35,556 nucleotides of DNA. It comes from Acidobacteriota bacterium. GTDB taxonomy: Bacteria > Acidobacteriota > Holophagae > Holophagales > Holophagaceae. The stretch spans positions 1 to 35,556 of the forward strand of contig BJFQ01000013.1 in NCBI GenBank assembly GCA_014189895.1, written 5' to 3'. Made by a program: the position numbers and the translations under genes. Below the pieces are notes generated by a model. That model was not told the DNA's origin and did no database searches. It worked only from the letters and a program-made list of their open reading frames with translations. Below are positions 17,829 through 27,047 of the stretch, piece by piece (the stretch's first letter is position 1; every line of letters begins with the position of its first letter).

Positions 17829-19058
17829 TCAAAGTTTTTCTGTGCGCGGCAATGAAACGGTAAAAATAGACCCTTGATCGATTCCCTTAGACGCTACCTT
17901 AACGCTCCCTCCATTGAGTTCTACCATTTGCTTTACTAAAAAGAGCCCTAGACCTGTCCCAGGTACACGGCGCGTCATTTCTTGGCCCGATCGATAAAAC
18001 TTATCGAAGATTTTAGTGAGATTTTGAGAATGGATTCCGTATCCCTGATCGGAAATCGTCAAGATGGCACGGTTTTTATCCGATTTCAATACCACCTCGG
18101 TCGATCTTGGACTATCTGCGTACTTATAGGCGTTAGATAGGAGGTTCTCGACGATTATCTGAAACTGCTCGAGATCAGCTCTCACATAAATCTCATCTTG
18201 GATCTTTTCAATGAGCCCGAGAGTACCAGGTCCCAATTTCTGATCCATGGTTGCTAAGATTCTCGAAAGAGACTCACTCAAATTAAGGACTTCCGGATTA
18301 GAGGGAAGTTCTCCAGCTTCACCACGGGCAACCACGAGAAGGTTTCCAACGAGGTCAGATAGCCGAGTAAGATCTTGGTCCATTCGGAGCGATATCTTTG
18401 TCAATTGATCTTCTTTGAGAGTCTTGGAAAAAAGAGTTTCCATCCAAACGCGAATAGAAGCAATAGGAGTCTTGAGCTCATGGGTCACGGCATCAATAAA
18501 ATTCTTTTGTCGCAACTTGAGATCAAGTTCATCATTCAGTTTTTTATAAATCATGACCAATCCTGTAAGAATCCCGATCGCCATCGCTCCACTTTGAAGC
18601 ACTGCTTTCCAAATCACCGATACGCGTTCGCGCTCTAGACGAGCTAGTTTACTTTGATCCAATGTGAGATAAGCACCCGACATATCTAAAAGAGGTGGAT
18701 CATCAGAGTCCACGGGTTTCGGCACAATTAGAACATCTGGAAATCTCAAAGCAAGATCAGCTATTCTTTGTTTACGGCTAGGAAGATCGGTAGGCAATTT
18801 TGAAAGAACAACGGTCCCGCCAGAATCCTTCGTGTTGATAGCACCACTACTTTCGTAGTATCTAAGGACTTTTGAACTATCGAAGAGCCACGCTTCCGCC
18901 CGAACAGACTTTAGTTTTTCAATGCGAGCACTTAAAAGCTCTTGTGTTTGTGAAATCTGTAATGAGATCCACCATCCTATGAGTGAAATCAAAAGAATGG
19001 TGGCTACAATAAAGACAAAACGCTGTTTATCTATCTCTTGATCTAGATTTGCATTCAT
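17829..19058 (-). CDS. Orphan two-transmembrane sensor histidine kinase
   Basis: About 409 residues. Hydrophobic segments near 13-32 and 155-175 flank a periplasmic domain of about 120 residues with no recognisable fold. HisKA follows, with phospho-accepting His193 in VTHELKTPIASIR, and then HATPase_c with NLLSNAYKY, ISDQGYGI and GTGLGLFLVKQM. The architecture is like that of PhoR- or BaeS-type kinases. No response regulator gene lies next to it. I prefer ATG at 19058, with GGGA just upstream. TTG at 19070 would add four residues and overlap the upstream region of the divergent aminotransferase gene. The signal is unknown. Confidence 0.88.
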   Translation of the reverse strand: MNANLDQEIDKQRFVFIVATILLISLIGWWISLQISQTQELLSARIEKLKSVRAEAWLFDSSKVLRYYESSGAINTKDSGGTVVLSKLPTDLPSRKQRIADLALRFPDVLIVPKPVDSDDPPLLDMSGAYLTLDQSKLARLERERVSVIWKAVLQSGAMAIGILTGLVMIYKKLNDELDLKLRQKNFIDAVTHELKTPIASIRVWMETLFSKTLKEDQLTKISLRMDQDLTRLSDLVGNLLVVARGEAGELPSNPEVLNLSESLSRILATMDQKLGPGTLGLIEKIQDEIYVRADLEQFQIIVENLLSNAYKYADSPRSTEVVLKSDKNRAILTISDQGYGIHSQNLTKIFDKFYRSGQEMTRRVPGTGLGLFLVKQMVELNGGSVKVASKGIDQGSIFTVSLPRTEKL

Positions 19059-19114
19059 CCCGCATCCCAAGCAAGCTATATAGTGAGATAATACTAGGCA
19101 TTCTAGGAGAAAGA

Positions 19115-20311
19115 ATGGCTTTGCGCAGAGAATCTTTTTTGCCCTTTTCGCGGCCTGTTATCGGCCAAGAAGAAATCGATGAAATGATTGATTCCATCCA
19201 AAGTGGTTGGCTGACGACCGGTCCTAAAACCGCCCAGTTTGAGGAACGTCTGGCCACCTACAATAACGCGCCTTATGTCCGGGTTATGAATAGTGCCACA
19301 ACAGCCCAAGAAATATCACTCCAAGTGATGGATCTTCAGCCGGGAGATGAAGTGATCACTAGTTCTTTGACTTGGGTCAGCACGCTCTCCACGATTATCT
19401 TGAGAGGGGGTGTCCCGGTCTTGGTTGATATCGACCCCCGAACCCTCAATATCGACCCCCAAAAAATTGAAGCAGCGATCACCCCGCGGACGAAGGGAAT
19501 TATTCCCGTACATCTGACCGGGCTTCCCTGCGATATGGATGCCATTTGGTCCATTGCAGAACGCCACCAGTTATGGGTGATTGAGGATGCGGCCCAGGCC
19601 ATGGGCGCTTCTTATAAGGGGAAGAAAATTGGCAGTGACCCTCGTTCGGTGATGTCAATCTTCAGCTTTCATCCGAATAAAAATATGACTACGGGCGAAG
19701 GGGGAGCCATTGCCTTCCATGATGAAAAATATTTGAATCGAATTACCCGATTACGTTTTCACGGTATCGAAAAAGATGCATGGAAACGGCAAAGTAAAGA
19801 TGGGAGTCCTCACATCGATGTAGTCGAACCTGCCCGTAAAGCTAACTTTATGGACCTGCAAGCCGCCCTTGGACTTCATCAATTACCTAGGCTCGATCAG
19901 TTCAATCTTCGTCGAGGAGAGCTTTTTAATCGTTATTTGAAGCTTCTTCAGGACGTTGAAGAGTGTCAATTGCCCTGGGAGGGCAATCAGACTTTCGGAC
20001 ATTGTTTTCATTTATTCGTTTTCAGGATCCTGCCTGAAAAGGCTGGCCTGAGTCGAGACGAGTTTGTACAAGCCCTTAAGGATCGAAATATTGGCACTGG
20101 CATTCACTATCGACCAGCCCATCTTCACACGTTCTATCGAAACTACTATCAAGCCCATCCTCAAGCACTCCCTCCCCAAGGCTTACCTTATGCAGAATGG
20201 AGCGGAGATCGTCTCTTGAGTCTTCCTTTGTGGCCTACCCTGGCAGAGGAAGATCAGGATTTGACCGTCAGTATTATTAAAGATCTATTTATAAGCGCCA
20301 AGAAAAAATAA
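19115..20311 (+). CDS. DegT/DnrJ/EryC1 (ArnB-like) PLP-dependent sugar aminotransferase
   Basis: A 398-residue fold-type I aminotransferase of the DegT/ArnB family, which usually transfers an amino group from Glu to a nucleotide-linked keto-sugar for surface polysaccharide or lipid A modification. Features: the N-terminal FSRPVIGQEEIDEMIDSIQS, NSATTAQEISLQVM (cofactor phosphate loop), IEDAAQAMGA (Asp that pairs with the PLP nitrogen) and FSFHPNKNMTTGEGGA with Schiff-base Lys189. ATG at 19115 has AGGAG 5 nt upstream and is clearly the real start. It stands alone, with no other sugar-nucleotide genes nearby, so the substrate is open. Confidence 0.93.
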   Translation: MALRRESFLPFSRPVIGQEEIDEMIDSIQSGWLTTGPKTAQFEERLATYNNAPYVRVMNSATTAQEISLQVMDLQPGDEVITSSLTWVSTLSTIILRGGVPVLVDIDPRTLNIDPQKIEAAITPRTKGIIPVHLTGLPCDMDAIWSIAERHQLWVIEDAAQAMGASYKGKKIGSDPRSVMSIFSFHPNKNMTTGEGGAIAFHDEKYLNRITRLRFHGIEKDAWKRQSKDGSPHIDVVEPARKANFMDLQAALGLHQLPRLDQFNLRRGELFNRYLKLLQDVEECQLPWEGNQTFGHCFHLFVFRILPEKAGLSRDEFVQALKDRNIGTGIHYRPAHLHTFYRNYYQAHPQALPPQGLPYAEWSGDRLLSLPLWPTLAEEDQDLTVSIIKDLFISAKKK

Positions 20312-20317
20312 TTGGGT

Positions 20318-22297
20318 CTATTCAAATTCGAAAAATGGACCTTCTTGAATGGTGCGAGTGTCAATAACTTGGCCTTTAGGATCGAAAGAAATTAAGCCCT
20401 GGGTTTGTGTTGAAGTGATTTCTTGTATCCGTTTACCTAATGCTCGTCTCAAAGCGGGACTCGAGGCTTCTGATTCAAAAAATACAGCACCTACGCGATA
20501 GGTTTGTTTATTTTCTTTGAGTAATCCCAGATCGGTTAGTTGGCGAAGATCCACAAAACTGGGTGCAGAGGTCATAAGGCAACGAGCTTGAGCAGTTTTC
20601 GGGAAGGCAATCACTTCGCGAATACTGGTTTCTCCAGCAAACAGCATGGCTATGCGGTCCAACCCTAGCGCGATGCCCCCCATGGGAGGTGCTCCATAAC
20701 TGAGCGCCTCAAGTAAGAATCCAAATTTTTCTTGAGCCTCAGCCATAGAAATACCTAAAAGCCTGAATATGCGAGATTGGAGTTCGGTGCTATGAATACG
20801 GATTGATCCCCCTCCGATCTCGAATCCGTTGAGTACTAAATCGTATGCAAGAGCCCGACAAGAACCTGGTTGATCTTCGAGAATGTCGAGATCATCTGGA
20901 TGGGGACTCGTAAATGGATGATGAACAGCGACCCAACGATGGGCTTCATCGTTCCATTCAAACATCGGAAAATCGGTAACCCAAACAAACGCGAAGATTG
21001 AAGGGTCAATAAGCTGAAACTGCTGGCCACAGTGGTTCCTAAGCTCGCCTAAAACCTTGGAAGTTTGGGCATCCGTTCCTACAGCGAAAAGGATGAGGCC
21101 CTCGGCGTTAAAACCCAGTGCTTGAGCTATTCTGTACGCCTCTTCTTCTGAAATAAATTTCTTCAATGAACTAGATAGACCCTCCTTGCCCCACTTAATA
21201 TAAGGCAGGCCCCCGGCCCCTAAATGCTTAGCCTGTTCTTCGAGAAGATCAAGTTGCTTTCGAGACAGATTACCCGCGAGTGTCCCCGAAAAACCTAGGG
21301 CTCTTACACGACGCAGTCCTTGGCTTTCAGTTGCATTTTTAAAAATCTTGAATTCAGAATTAACAAAAAAACTTGTCACGTCTAGAATGCGGTTTTCAAA
21401 TCTTAAGTCAGGTTTATCTGAACCATAAAATTCCATCGCATCTCGATAGGTTATTTGAGGTATGGGCGTATTTACCGTGCGTCCTACCATGGCCGAGAGA
21501 CGAACCATGAGTTTTGAAATCACGTCTTGGATATCTTCTTGATTGATAAAACTCATTTCCACATCGACTTGGGTAAATTCAGGTTGGCGGTCCGCCCTGA
21601 GATCTTCGTCCCTGAAGCATCGACAAATTTGGAAGTATCTTTCAAAGCCAGAAACTTGAAGTAATTGCTTGAAGAGTTGAGGGCTCTGGGGGAGCGCAAA
21701 AAATTCTCCCGGATGAACACGACTCGGAACGAGGTAATCTCGTGCGCCTTCTGGTGTTGATTTCGTTAAAATTGGTGTTTCGACTTCAATGAAATCATTC
21801 TGTCGAAAATGATCACGAATAATGTGAGACATCTCGCTTCGAAGCCATAAATTCTTTTGAAGTGAGCTCTTGCGTAAATCTAAGTAGCGATATCGAAGCC
21901 GGAGTTCTTCTCCTGCAGGTTCTTCCCCATCTTCAATGGGAATTGGAGGTGTCAGTGACGAATTCAGGATCTTCAGATCAAGGATTCGAACTTCAATTGC
22001 ACCTGTGACCATTTCTTCATTGGGACTCTTTCTTAGTTCAACGGTGCCTTTGACCGATAGCACAAATTCACTTCGTACAGACTTTAAGGTGCGCAAAAGG
22101 TCAGATGAAATCGTCGTTGTATCCGCAGTAAGTTGGATGAGGCCCCATCGATCTCTCAAATCGAGAAATATTAAAGAACCGAGGTTGCGTACCCGACGAG
22201 CCCACCCTAGCAAATGCACGGTCTCGCCCACGTGAACGCGAGATAAATCTCCATTTCGGTGGGTGCGTTGCATTGACTGTTTTGGTGGTTTGGCCAT
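20318..22297 (-). CDS. aspS: Aspartyl-tRNA synthetase with C-terminal extension
   Basis: A 659-residue bacterial-type AspRS: OB-fold (LGWARRVRNLGSLIFLDLRD), class II core with motif 2 (CRCFRDEDLRADRQPEFTQ), inserted GAD domain, and motif 3 (GIALGLDRIAMLFAGETSIR, then VIAFPKT). The anticodon-domain loop reads NLGSLIF as in discriminating enzymes such as that of E. coli, which fits the presence of asnS. Bacterial AspRS normally ends shortly after PSxVxxxQLxELxI, at about 590 residues. Here about 66 extra residues follow, from about 594 to 659, with no known domain. GAGG precedes the ATG. A hairpin separates it from the peptidase gene upstream. Confidence 0.95.
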   Translation of the reverse strand: MAKPPKQSMQRTHRNGDLSRVHVGETVHLLGWARRVRNLGSLIFLDLRDRWGLIQLTADTTTISSDLLRTLKSVRSEFVLSVKGTVELRKSPNEEMVTGAIEVRILDLKILNSSLTPPIPIEDGEEPAGEELRLRYRYLDLRKSSLQKNLWLRSEMSHIIRDHFRQNDFIEVETPILTKSTPEGARDYLVPSRVHPGEFFALPQSPQLFKQLLQVSGFERYFQICRCFRDEDLRADRQPEFTQVDVEMSFINQEDIQDVISKLMVRLSAMVGRTVNTPIPQITYRDAMEFYGSDKPDLRFENRILDVTSFFVNSEFKIFKNATESQGLRRVRALGFSGTLAGNLSRKQLDLLEEQAKHLGAGGLPYIKWGKEGLSSSLKKFISEEEAYRIAQALGFNAEGLILFAVGTDAQTSKVLGELRNHCGQQFQLIDPSIFAFVWVTDFPMFEWNDEAHRWVAVHHPFTSPHPDDLDILEDQPGSCRALAYDLVLNGFEIGGGSIRIHSTELQSRIFRLLGISMAEAQEKFGFLLEALSYGAPPMGGIALGLDRIAMLFAGETSIREVIAFPKTAQARCLMTSAPSFVDLRQLTDLGLLKENKQTYRVGAVFFESEASSPALRRALGKRIQEITSTQTQGLISFDPKGQVIDTRTIQEGPFFEFE

Positions 22298-22321
22298 TCC
22301 AACCCTCTAATTTACAAGAAT

Positions 22322-22366
22322 AAAGGCTTCAGCATAGAAGTGCATTACTTATATGCTGAAGCCTTT
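22322..22366 (-). terminator. Perfect 15-bp hairpin, probable terminator of the S9 peptidase transcript
   Basis: AAAGGCTTCAGCATA (22322-22336) and its exact reverse complement (22352-22366) are separated by a 15-nt loop. Read on the minus strand, it follows the peptidase stop by about 35 bp and precedes aspS. It is followed by ATTCTTG, so the T-tract is weak. A bidirectional or rho-assisted terminator, or an mRNA-stabilising hairpin, is also possible. Confidence 0.6.
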
Positions 22367-22400
22367 CCGTGTAGAGACTTGAAGGTTAGAAAATGCGAGT

Positions 22401-24752
22401 TTACTTTAGATTATTCTCAAAAAGTTTGAAGATACGCTTGTACTCATCTGCCCAACTGGTGGCTTCACGAAAACCATGGTCTTCAGCTGGATAGAGGGCC
22501 AATTCCCAATTTTCTTTGCGAAGTTCGATCAGTTTCTGCGCCAAACGCACACTGTCTTGAAAATGGACATTGGTATCGATAACCCCGTGGCAAATCAGCA
22601 GAGCACCACTGAGCCCCTGAGCATGATAAATAGGCGAGCTGCGTCGGTAGGCCTCACTTTCTTTCTGGGGCTCCCCTAGAATATTGGAGGTGTAGCCATG
22701 ATTGTAATGTGCCCAATCTGTGACTGGGCGCAAAGCAGCGCCAGCTGCAAAGACGCCAGGCTGTGTAAACATAGCCATCAATGTGATGAAACCTCCGTAG
22801 CTACCGCCATAGATTCCAATACGTTTAGGATTTACTTCGAATTCTGAAGTAATCCAGCGAGCTGCATCAACCGCGTCATCCAGATCTTTGCCTCCCATGA
22901 AGGTGGAAATGGCCGTTCGCCAGTCGCGCCCATACCCGGAAGACCCTCGGTAGTCGATATCGAGAACCAAATAACCGCGCTCCATCAAAAAATGATGAAA
23001 CATATACTCTCTTGGATAGGTGGACCAACCTTTGTGTGCATTTTGTAGATAGCCAGCTCCATGGATGAAGAGCACGGCTGGTCCACCTGCCTTCCACTGA
23101 GCGGGTTTATAGAGTCGGACCGGGACTCGAGCCCCATCCCGGGCCGGAAAGGTAAGTACGGGTGGGACGATCCATGGTCGATTCTCAAAATCATTCGACA
23201 TAGACTTTGTAATCTGAATGGGAGGTTTGTTGGTTTCTAAATTCTCGATAAAAATTTCAGGGGGACGATTGGCCGACGAAAAAAGATCAGCCATCATTTT
23301 TCCATCGGGAGAAATGTAGGGTTCATGAAAACCTGTGCTTTTTGTCAATGGACGCCGAGGCCCGCCATTAATAGATAAGAGGTAAGCATGTTTTTCTCCA
23401 TGGTGTTTTTCATTAGTGACTAATAAAAAATCCTTTTTATTAGGCATGAGCATGGCAGATTGGACTTCCCATGGACCGCTCGTCAGCGCTACTGGCTTCC
23501 CTCCTCGATAAGACATACGGTAGAGATGAGCCCAACCGCTTGACTCCGTTTCAAAATAAATATCTTCGTTATTAATCCAACCCAAGACGAAAGCCCCAGG
23601 TCCTCCGACCCAAGCCTTATCGTGATGACTATAGAGAACGCGGCCCTGGGCTGTATCCACATCCATAGCAAGAATCCATTCATCCTTATTGTCTATTGCG
23701 CGAGCATAAGCAATGGCCCGTGTCCCTTCTTCGTTCCAATTAAACTCAGAGACCCGAATAGCCCTCTTAGATTCTTTGCCGTCCTCAAGCATCATTTGAA
23801 AGGGTTTGGCTTCGCCTGTCTTGATATCGATCCGCATCCATTGAGAGGTGGATTGTTGATCACCCACGAGGGATCTAGAGGGGATATTTTCAACGTAACC
23901 CTTTTCGGTGACATAGGAAGGGACAATCGTATTGATAGCTTTTGGTGCGGGGAAATTTAAATTGATCATGGCATACCGACCGTCCGGCGAAGGCCTCACC
24001 GCCCCAACAGACGCGGTCGGGGGTAGCACAAAAGGCTTTCTAATTTGTTCTTCACGGCGGCTCTGCTCATCTTTGATGCGTCGATCAGCCCGACGCCTGA
24101 CGGTGTCCAAAAGGTCTCGCTCTTCTTTTTTAACCCACTCTTGGCTTTCTGTCCCCCGGTCCGCCTGATCGCCTAATGCACCCCGACCCCCGCGAGCTGA
24201 GGTAGAGGGGACTTGAATATCAGACCCAGCACTTCTTATATCGGTGTGTTGGTTTAGTTGGCCTGTATCAAGGTTGAGGCTGAATAAATTATTAGAGCGC
24301 ACAAAATAGACATCAGATTCTTTTTTTCCGAAAATAGGTGAAGACTCTAGTTCAGTGGTGGTCGTTAGTGCTGTATTGGTCCCCATTTTGATGTTGTGAA
24401 GATAGATATCTCCCTTGTCTGAAAATGTAATCCATTGACCATCGGAACTCTTGGATCCTCGTGAGGGGGGAAGGTGCCGAAGATCTTCTTTGGAGAGCTG
24501 ATAAACATTTCTGCCGTTTCGATTTACGCTATATACCTCCATAGCGTCATCAAGATCTGCACTAGCCGGCTTCCAAGAAAAATAGAGTTTCGACCCATCG
24601 GGTGACCAATAGATATTCTGTGGAGTATTTCCATAAAGCGAAGGGCCCTGCATAATCCAATCTATAGTTAGAGGCGAAGCAATCTTTTCTTGAGCCCCTA
24701 GGAAAAGAGAACAGAATATAAAACCTATGGCGACTTGTTGTCGAAGATACAT
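22401..24752 (-). CDS. Secreted S9 family (prolyl oligopeptidase/DPP IV-like) serine peptidase
   Basis: A 783-residue exopeptidase-type alpha/beta hydrolase. The N-terminus (QQVAIGFIFCSLFLGAQE) is a signal peptide, possibly cleaved after about residue 20. Residues of about 30-520 contain PD40/WD40-like propeller repeats (SPDGSKLYFSW, SSDGQWITFSD, SPDGRYAMINL, SPDGKMMADLF). The catalytic domain carries the triad Ser651 (GGSYGGF), Asp726 (GVIDTNVHF) and His759 (AEDHGF). Such enzymes trim peptides in the periplasm or outside. A central low-complexity, charged Arg/Glu-rich stretch (about 200-240) looks disordered. AGGAG lies 8 nt before the ATG. It is 22 bp downstream of hisS and may share its transcript. 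Confidence 0.93.
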   Translation of the reverse strand: MYLRQQVAIGFIFCSLFLGAQEKIASPLTIDWIMQGPSLYGNTPQNIYWSPDGSKLYFSWKPASADLDDAMEVYSVNRNGRNVYQLSKEDLRHLPPSRGSKSSDGQWITFSDKGDIYLHNIKMGTNTALTTTTELESSPIFGKKESDVYFVRSNNLFSLNLDTGQLNQHTDIRSAGSDIQVPSTSARGGRGALGDQADRGTESQEWVKKEERDLLDTVRRRADRRIKDEQSRREEQIRKPFVLPPTASVGAVRPSPDGRYAMINLNFPAPKAINTIVPSYVTEKGYVENIPSRSLVGDQQSTSQWMRIDIKTGEAKPFQMMLEDGKESKRAIRVSEFNWNEEGTRAIAYARAIDNKDEWILAMDVDTAQGRVLYSHHDKAWVGGPGAFVLGWINNEDIYFETESSGWAHLYRMSYRGGKPVALTSGPWEVQSAMLMPNKKDFLLVTNEKHHGEKHAYLLSINGGPRRPLTKSTGFHEPYISPDGKMMADLFSSANRPPEIFIENLETNKPPIQITKSMSNDFENRPWIVPPVLTFPARDGARVPVRLYKPAQWKAGGPAVLFIHGAGYLQNAHKGWSTYPREYMFHHFLMERGYLVLDIDYRGSSGYGRDWRTAISTFMGGKDLDDAVDAARWITSEFEVNPKRIGIYGGSYGGFITLMAMFTQPGVFAAGAALRPVTDWAHYNHGYTSNILGEPQKESEAYRRSSPIYHAQGLSGALLICHGVIDTNVHFQDSVRLAQKLIELRKENWELALYPAEDHGFREATSWADEYKRIFKLFENNLK

Positions 24753-24774
24753 AATAAACTCCTAAGGATCGTGA

Positions 24775-26022
24775 TTAAAGTTTAAGAATGCGCGATGAAA
24801 TTTCCCTCAAGGGCCATTCCTCTTGTTCGCCAGTCGTTAAAAATTTAACCGTAATGATGTCTTTGGCTTTTTCTCCTTCGCCCAAGATAAAGGCGTGAGA
24901 GTGGCCTTTTCGGTTGGCAGTTGAGAGGGATTTTTTGAGGGCTACACCCCGTGTTTCAAGCTCAATCGAATGACCGGCAGCCCAAAGAGGTCGAACTAAT
25001 TGGAACGCATCTTCGATCATTGAATCACCTAATGGGATCAGAAAAATACGGGGCTTAGAAGGTAAGGCAGTGTTCTTCTTCATCAACAAGGAGACAAGTC
25101 GATCTAATCCAAGTGCCCAACCGAAAGCCGGAGTTGGAGGACCGCCTAGATCCTGAATGAGTCGATCATACCGACCCCCGCCCAGAAGTGCCGACTGGGC
25201 TCCTAGATCCGAGGAGAGTACTTCGAAAGTTGTTCGGGTGTAGTAGTCCAAACCCCGCACCATTTTGGGATTAACAGCAAAAGGGATTCGAGATGACTGC
25301 AGGCATTTTTGAAATTTTTCATGATGCGATTGTGATTCAGCACTTAAAAAGGTCAATACTTCGGGATGCCCTGTAAGAGCCATTTGGCAAGAGGGAACTT
25401 TACAGTCGAGAACACGAAGAGGATTGTCTTCGATGCGACGCTGACAATCCAAGCAGAAAGCCCCCTCTTGGGCTTTCACGAAAGCCTTCAGGGCAATGTA
25501 GAAAGAAGTGCGCTCTTCCGGAAATCCAACCGAGTTAATGGAGAGAGATAGATCTGCTAATCCTAGCGAGGCAAGAAAGTCAAAGAGCATCACAATGCTT
25601 TCAACTTCGCTTTCAGGCGAAGATACTCCGATCGATTCAGCTCCGATTTGCCAAAACTGACGATAGCGTCCCGCCTGCATTCTTTCGTATCGGAACATGG
25701 GGCCAATATAAAAAAGATGAAGCGGGTCGTTACCTTCTAAAAGTTTATTTTGGATAATAGCCCTAACCACCGAAGCTGTATTTTCAGGCCTAAGGGTGAG
25801 GCTTCGATCAGATCGATCTTGGAAGGTATACATTTCTTTGTTCACAATGTCCGTTGTCGAACCCACGCCCCTCGAAAAAAGATCTGTTGATTCAACAATA
25901 GGGGTACGGATTTCTTGGTACCCATGCGCACCCATAATTTGGTGACACATCCTTTCAACAAATTGAAAATGGGCTAATTCGGTGCCCCAAAGATCTCGCA
26001 TTCCTTTTATTGATTGAGTCAT
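24775..26022 (-). CDS. hisS: Histidyl-tRNA synthetase
   Basis: A 415-residue class II HisRS. The core begins with IKGMRDLWG, motif 1 lies around EIRTPIVESTDLFSRGVG, motif 2 is FYIGPMFRYERMQAGRYRQF, the His-binding loop is GLDYYTRTTFEV with GGGRYDRLI, and motif 3 is AFGWALGLDRLVSLL. The C-terminal anticodon domain is present. A weak AGGT lies 11 nt before the ATG. It is divergent from the beta-barrel gene across 75 bp. Confidence 0.96.
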   Translation of the reverse strand: MTQSIKGMRDLWGTELAHFQFVERMCHQIMGAHGYQEIRTPIVESTDLFSRGVGSTTDIVNKEMYTFQDRSDRSLTLRPENTASVVRAIIQNKLLEGNDPLHLFYIGPMFRYERMQAGRYRQFWQIGAESIGVSSPESEVESIVMLFDFLASLGLADLSLSINSVGFPEERTSFYIALKAFVKAQEGAFCLDCQRRIEDNPLRVLDCKVPSCQMALTGHPEVLTFLSAESQSHHEKFQKCLQSSRIPFAVNPKMVRGLDYYTRTTFEVLSSDLGAQSALLGGGRYDRLIQDLGGPPTPAFGWALGLDRLVSLLMKKNTALPSKPRIFLIPLGDSMIEDAFQLVRPLWAAGHSIELETRGVALKKSLSTANRKGHSHAFILGEGEKAKDIITVKFLTTGEQEEWPLREISSRILKL

Positions 26023-26097
26023 GGCGGAAATGCACCTGTTGCGTGTTATTCATAGTGTAAGCACAAAACCAAGATAATTGAATGGATAAGGGAACCT

Positions 26098-26892
26098 ATG
26101 AACCGCTTCTTTAGAAGTTTTAAAATCTTAGCCTACAGCTTGGCTTTTTTTGGAATCGCGACGGCTCAACTGCCTGATGAAATTCAGGTTTATGTTAATG
26201 ACCTTACCCGAAAAGGTGAATGGTCGGTGGAGCTCCACGTTAATACCACTCCTTCGGGACAAAGATTGCCAGATTTCGCTGGGGCTGTGGTGACAGACCA
26301 TGGATGGAGGGTCACGCCGGAAATTAATTATGGGCTCGGAAATAATTTCGACGTAGGTCTCTACTTACCCATGGTTAAAACTAGTGACAATAAATTTTTG
26401 TTCGGTGGACCTAAGGTTAGATTTAAATGGCTACCCCTTCAGGCTGACAATGAGTCTCAGCCTTTTTTCTTTGGGATGAATTTAGAACTAGCAAATATAA
26501 ATAAAAGTTTTTCTCAGACTCCTTGGAGTAGCGAACTTCGTTTCATTATGGGTTGGGAAAAGGACCGATGGTTAGTGGCTGTGAACCCAACTTTAGAGCG
26601 TGAATTAGGGCCAAACCCGCAAAATCCAAGCACTCTTTTCAACACCGGGTGGAAAGTCGCCTATCGTATTCGTCCAAGGGTAAGCCTAGGGCTTGAGCGC
26701 TATGACGATTTAGGCCCTTGGGATCGGTGGGATTCCTCTTCACTGCGGTCTACTAGCACGTATTTAACTTTAGATATAGACGGGGATACGGAATTTAACT
26801 TTGGTATCGGATATGGAGCAGGTCCCCAAAATGATCGATGGACAGTCAAATTGATTTATTCCATCCCTTTGAGTCGATGGCTGAAACTCTAG
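26098..26892 (+). CDS. Predicted outer-membrane beta-barrel protein
   Basis: A 264-residue exported protein with a clear signal peptide (basic MNRFFRSFK, hydrophobic core, predicted cleavage after ATA-23 before QLPDE). The mature part alternates short amphipathic strands rich in Tyr, Trp, Phe and Gly (for example FDVGLYLPM, FFFGMNLELAN, FNFGIGYGAG), separated by Asn/Asp/Gly turns. It ends in a strand with a terminal hydrophobic residue (SRWLKL). This is the pattern of 10-12 stranded barrels such as the DUF/MetA-like transporter group. AAGGGA precedes the ATG. The transported substrate cannot be inferred. Confidence 0.72.
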   Translation: MNRFFRSFKILAYSLAFFGIATAQLPDEIQVYVNDLTRKGEWSVELHVNTTPSGQRLPDFAGAVVTDHGWRVTPEINYGLGNNFDVGLYLPMVKTSDNKFLFGGPKVRFKWLPLQADNESQPFFFGMNLELANINKSFSQTPWSSELRFIMGWEKDRWLVAVNPTLERELGPNPQNPSTLFNTGWKVAYRIRPRVSLGLERYDDLGPWDRWDSSSLRSTSTYLTLDIDGDTEFNFGIGYGAGPQNDRWTVKLIYSIPLSRWLKL

Positions 26893-26916
26893 AGTTTTGG
26901 GCGTAGGGGTGAAGTT

Positions 26917-27042
26917 ATGTCGATGAATCCCCAAGATGAAAAAAAGATGATCGGCATCGCACTAAGCGTCCTTGTATTCTCACTGATTGCAGCAGCGATG
27001 TATTGGGCATGGATGTTCAAGGGCTTACTCAAGAATCAATAA
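26917..27042 (+). CDS. 41-residue single-pass membrane protein
   Basis: A very short ORF 24 bp after the beta-barrel gene. A polar N-terminus (MSMNPQDEKK) is followed by a hydrophobic helix of about 22 residues (MIGIALSVLVFSLIAAAMYW), then WAWMFKGLLKNQ. AGGGG with about 7 nt spacing precedes the ATG at 26917. The ATG at 26923 is an alternative. The combination of ribosome-binding site, membrane helix and lysine-rich cytoplasmic ends argues that it is real. It resembles small accessory subunits of membrane complexes (CcoQ-like in size only), but I cannot assign a family. Confidence 0.6.
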   Translation: MSMNPQDEKKMIGIALSVLVFSLIAAAMYWAWMFKGLLKNQ

Positions 27043-27047
27043 TTTAT

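Noticed and set aside
23622-23960. 112-residue plus-strand ORF inside the S9 peptidase gene
   Set aside because: It is antisense to a well-supported propeller domain, with no family match or ribosome-binding site.
26884-26897. Perfect 14-bp palindrome AAACTCTAGAGTTT at the end of the beta-barrel gene
   Set aside because: It overlaps the stop codon, has no loop and a short AT-rich stem, and is not followed by a T-tract. It may be chance.
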